64,000 nt of DNA from Lachnospiraceae bacterium (lineage in GTDB: Bacteria; Bacillota; Clostridia; Lachnospirales; Lachnospiraceae). The stretch lies in the NCBI GenBank assembly GCA_014804675.1, contig JAAUZH010000011.1, forward strand, positions 151,194 through 215,193. Direction: 5' to 3'. Within the stretch, counting starts at the first letter, position 1. Each line of letters opens with the position of its first letter. The position numbers and the translations under genes were made by a program. A model generated the notes under the pieces. It was not told where the DNA came from and did no database searches. It worked only from the letters and a program-made list of their open reading frames with translations. Of the stretch, positions 62,221 to 64,000 are shown one piece after another.

Positions 62221-64000
62221 TCAAGCAAAATTCTCAAAATATATTTTCAATAACTTTTTATCGTCATTCTCCCTCATGAAATACTCTTTAAACTGCCTGC
62301 GGATTTTAGGACCTGCAGTGGCATTGGCAGCAATCGTTTCCCTTAACCCCGGCGAAAAACCCAGTAACCATTCCAATTCAAATTCCTTATAGTCAAAGTG
62401 TTCCATGTCTGAAAGAAACCTTATGCACGCATCTTCTGACTGGCGGCAGGCTTCTTGATATCGATCTTTTAAAATAATTTTTTTGTTTAAATACAAATTC
62501 ATCATATCATTCAACAAAATTGTATACATGTTGGGGGAGTGATGTCGGCTTTCTTCTTTTATTTCAGGAAGTGCATCCCATATGTTCTTTTCATATTCCT
62601 TTGTGGGCATTATGATTTCATTCATGACCATATCATGATATAGTAAAAAACTCTCCTTTCCGGCATTTTTCATGTATGTTTCCAAGCGCTCCCTTATTTG
62701 TCCTTTCGCCTGTTCATCACAAATCGGATATATCAGCGCCAGAGTTCTTACACATTCTCCCTTTTTTAAAACAGGCATGACAGAAGCCTTCCTGCATGTT
62801 CCATATACCTGCCTAACTATATTCACTATATCCCTTATAAGGACAATGTAACGGGTTTCATTTCCTGTGTTTGACAAGCTGGTTAAGATTCTTTCAAGCA
62901 GACTTTCCAATGCCGGTCTTTGCTGTTCGGATAGTTCTTTTGCCTGCCCCAACAGCTTTTTATGATTGAAATTATTGATAATAAAATTCAATATTACCGT
63001 TTTTTGGGTACTAATATCAAATTCATTGATCAGCTGGCTGATTCCGAATATAATTTCCTCTATAAACTCACTGTCCAAATCAAGTTTTGTAACAAATACC
63101 AAAAAGACAAATACTTTATTTTCAGAAAACACCTTTTTATTTGTCTGCAGCAGCAGATTCCCAAAAACCTTCTTTAAATACTCCTCACATCCATCCTCTA
63201 TCTCCAAATGTTCAATAGAATATTTTTGCATGACTGCTGTTAATTCCTTTACATTCCAGTAACGCAAAATCAGGAAAATTTCAAACTTCCCCAGCTTATC
63301 CGCCCGAATATTAGAACTATATTCGGAAAACACATTATCTCCTTTTGAAACCATATCACTGCTTCCCACGGAAGAAAGATAGCTTTCCAGATAAAGCTGA
63401 AATATTTCTCTGCATTCCACATATTGGTCCAGCATAAGATAGTTTTCTTCCAGATAGAAAAAGTAATCTTCTATTTTTATACGCATTTTCTCATATTCCG
63501 GAATATCGGAATGTATAAAATATTTTGTCGTTGCCTCTTCCATAACCTTTCTGGAACTTTTAAATATCTCTTGAAAAACCAGATAATTCACCTGAAATGT
63601 ATACAATTCCTTCAAAAACTGATTTCCATCGTTTCCTATGTTTGGCACTTTTGAAAAAATCTTTTCCAGTTGTATCTTTTCAATCTCAGACTTTACCACA
63701 GCCTTTATCTCATTCTCCACTCTCACATTGGGACTTAGGATGATTTTTCCAAGAAAATGGCGATTTAATTCTGCAATGAAATACCATTGATACAATTTCC
63801 GGCTGTAGCTGGCTGCTGCTGCCTGCTTTAAAAATTTATAAGCATTTATATACTCTTCCAGCCAATAACAGATATAGGCTTGTTCCAAATACAATTCCGG
63901 GATTTCTTCCGAAAGAATCATATCCTTTTTTTCTTTCTGTTTTCTAAGCGCCGCTTCATCAAATTGATACATTGCTATAAAACGTTGAGATAAATCCTTA
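62221..64000 (-). CDS. C-terminal part of a large helical protein (5' end outside window)
   Basis: At least 593 residues; the frame is open to the right edge, upstream of the first ATG at 63972 (text KDLSQRFIAMYQFDEAAL), so the true start lies outside. The sequence is almost wholly alpha-helical and tetratricopeptide-like near the visible start (YLEQAYICYWLEEYINAYKFLKQAAAASYSRKLYQWYFI). It has the look of the long C-terminal regions of SIR2-domain defence proteins of Lachnospiraceae (for example SPNVRVENEIKAVVKSEIE), but the SIR2 domain itself is not visible. It ends CGPKIRRQ-like at an element boundary (TGA at 62221-62223). Function not assigned. Confidence 0.6.
   Translation of the reverse strand, partial: KDLSQRFIAMYQFDEAALRKQKEKKDMILSEEIPELYLEQAYICYWLEEYINAYKFLKQAAAASYSRKLYQWYFIAELNRHFLGKIILSPNVRVENEIKAVVKSEIEKIQLEKIFSKVPNIGNDGNQFLKELYTFQVNYLVFQEIFKSSRKVMEEATTKYFIHSDIPEYEKMRIKIEDYFFYLEENYLMLDQYVECREIFQLYLESYLSSVGSSDMVSKGDNVFSEYSSNIRADKLGKFEIFLILRYWNVKELTAVMQKYSIEHLEIEDGCEEYLKKVFGNLLLQTNKKVFSENKVFVFLVFVTKLDLDSEFIEEIIFGISQLINEFDISTQKTVILNFIINNFNHKKLLGQAKELSEQQRPALESLLERILTSLSNTGNETRYIVLIRDIVNIVRQVYGTCRKASVMPVLKKGECVRTLALIYPICDEQAKGQIRERLETYMKNAGKESFLLYHDMVMNEIIMPTKEYEKNIWDALPEIKEESRHHSPNMYTILLNDMMNLYLNKKIILKDRYQEACRQSEDACIRFLSDMEHFDYKEFELEWLLGFSPGLRETIAANATAGPKIRRQFKEYFMRENDDKKLLKIYFENFA

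Overview
The window reads as the chromosome of a low-GC, spore-former-related Firmicute of the class Clostridia, most likely a gut Lachnospiraceae (inference from a CspB-like S8 protease, an Rrf2/CymR-type cysteine regulator, BspA-type leucine-rich surface proteins, an LCP wall ligase and Firmicute promoters of the TTGACA-17-TATAAT type). No rRNA, tRNA, CRISPR array or intact prophage is visible.

Layout. 1-2.6 kb: a minus-strand sulfur operon (metY, CymR-like regulator, cysK) with a consensus promoter and a symmetric operator. 2.9-15 kb: housekeeping and surface genes (arcC, lspA, S8 protease, a 1.8-kresidue leucine-rich surface protein, a divergent ClpX paralogue, HtrA). 15-40.8 kb: about 25 kb of uninterrupted minus-strand genes, probably one operon, starting at a promoter with a perfect 15-bp-arm palindrome at 40.85 kb. 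It encodes an ABC-type glycan exporter (Wzm/Wzt), a WbdD-like kinase with a degenerate methyltransferase domain, several GT2 glycosyltransferases, a phosphohexomutase, a polyprenyl sugar-phosphate transferase, an LCP ligase and GlmS. Inside it lies a block that combines CotH kinase, VTC domain and DUF4956 genes with an APH-type small-molecule kinase, a HAD phosphatase, a nucleotidyltransferase, GtrA, a Dpm1-like GT2 and a UPF0104-like membrane protein. 41-44.3 kb: an AT-rich island with an ABC exporter and a truncated PD-(D/E)XK transposase-like gene. 44.3-58 kb: a second minus-strand glycan operon (rmlB, rmlA, GH25 lysozyme, rmlC, a GT-C-like membrane protein, two split polytopic pairs, one carrying a metallo-beta-lactamase domain, and a GH78 rhamnosidase lipoprotein). 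58-64 kb: a zinc-ribbon microprotein, UDP-glucose dehydrogenase, a short NeuB-like synthase, a HipA-like kinase and the C-terminal part of a large helical protein.

Together these genes would make activated rhamnose, glucuronate and glucosamine precursors, assemble a rhamnose-containing glycan on undecaprenyl phosphate, cap and export it, decorate it and attach it to peptidoglycan.

The most unusual signal is a family of four noncoding elements (2592-2823, 40971-41114, 51989-52219, 61989-62220). Each has near-perfect complementary outer arms (about 70 bp in three copies, about 29 bp in the second) around a conserved core of about 85 nt. The core holds a GC-GNRA-GC tetraloop whose bases vary only within GNRA (GAAA, GAGA, GAAA, GCAA) and helices with compensatory changes. 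One copy is flanked by a 9-bp direct repeat that splits a Shine-Dalgarno sequence. I read them as a mobile structured-RNA (or hairpin-DNA) family.
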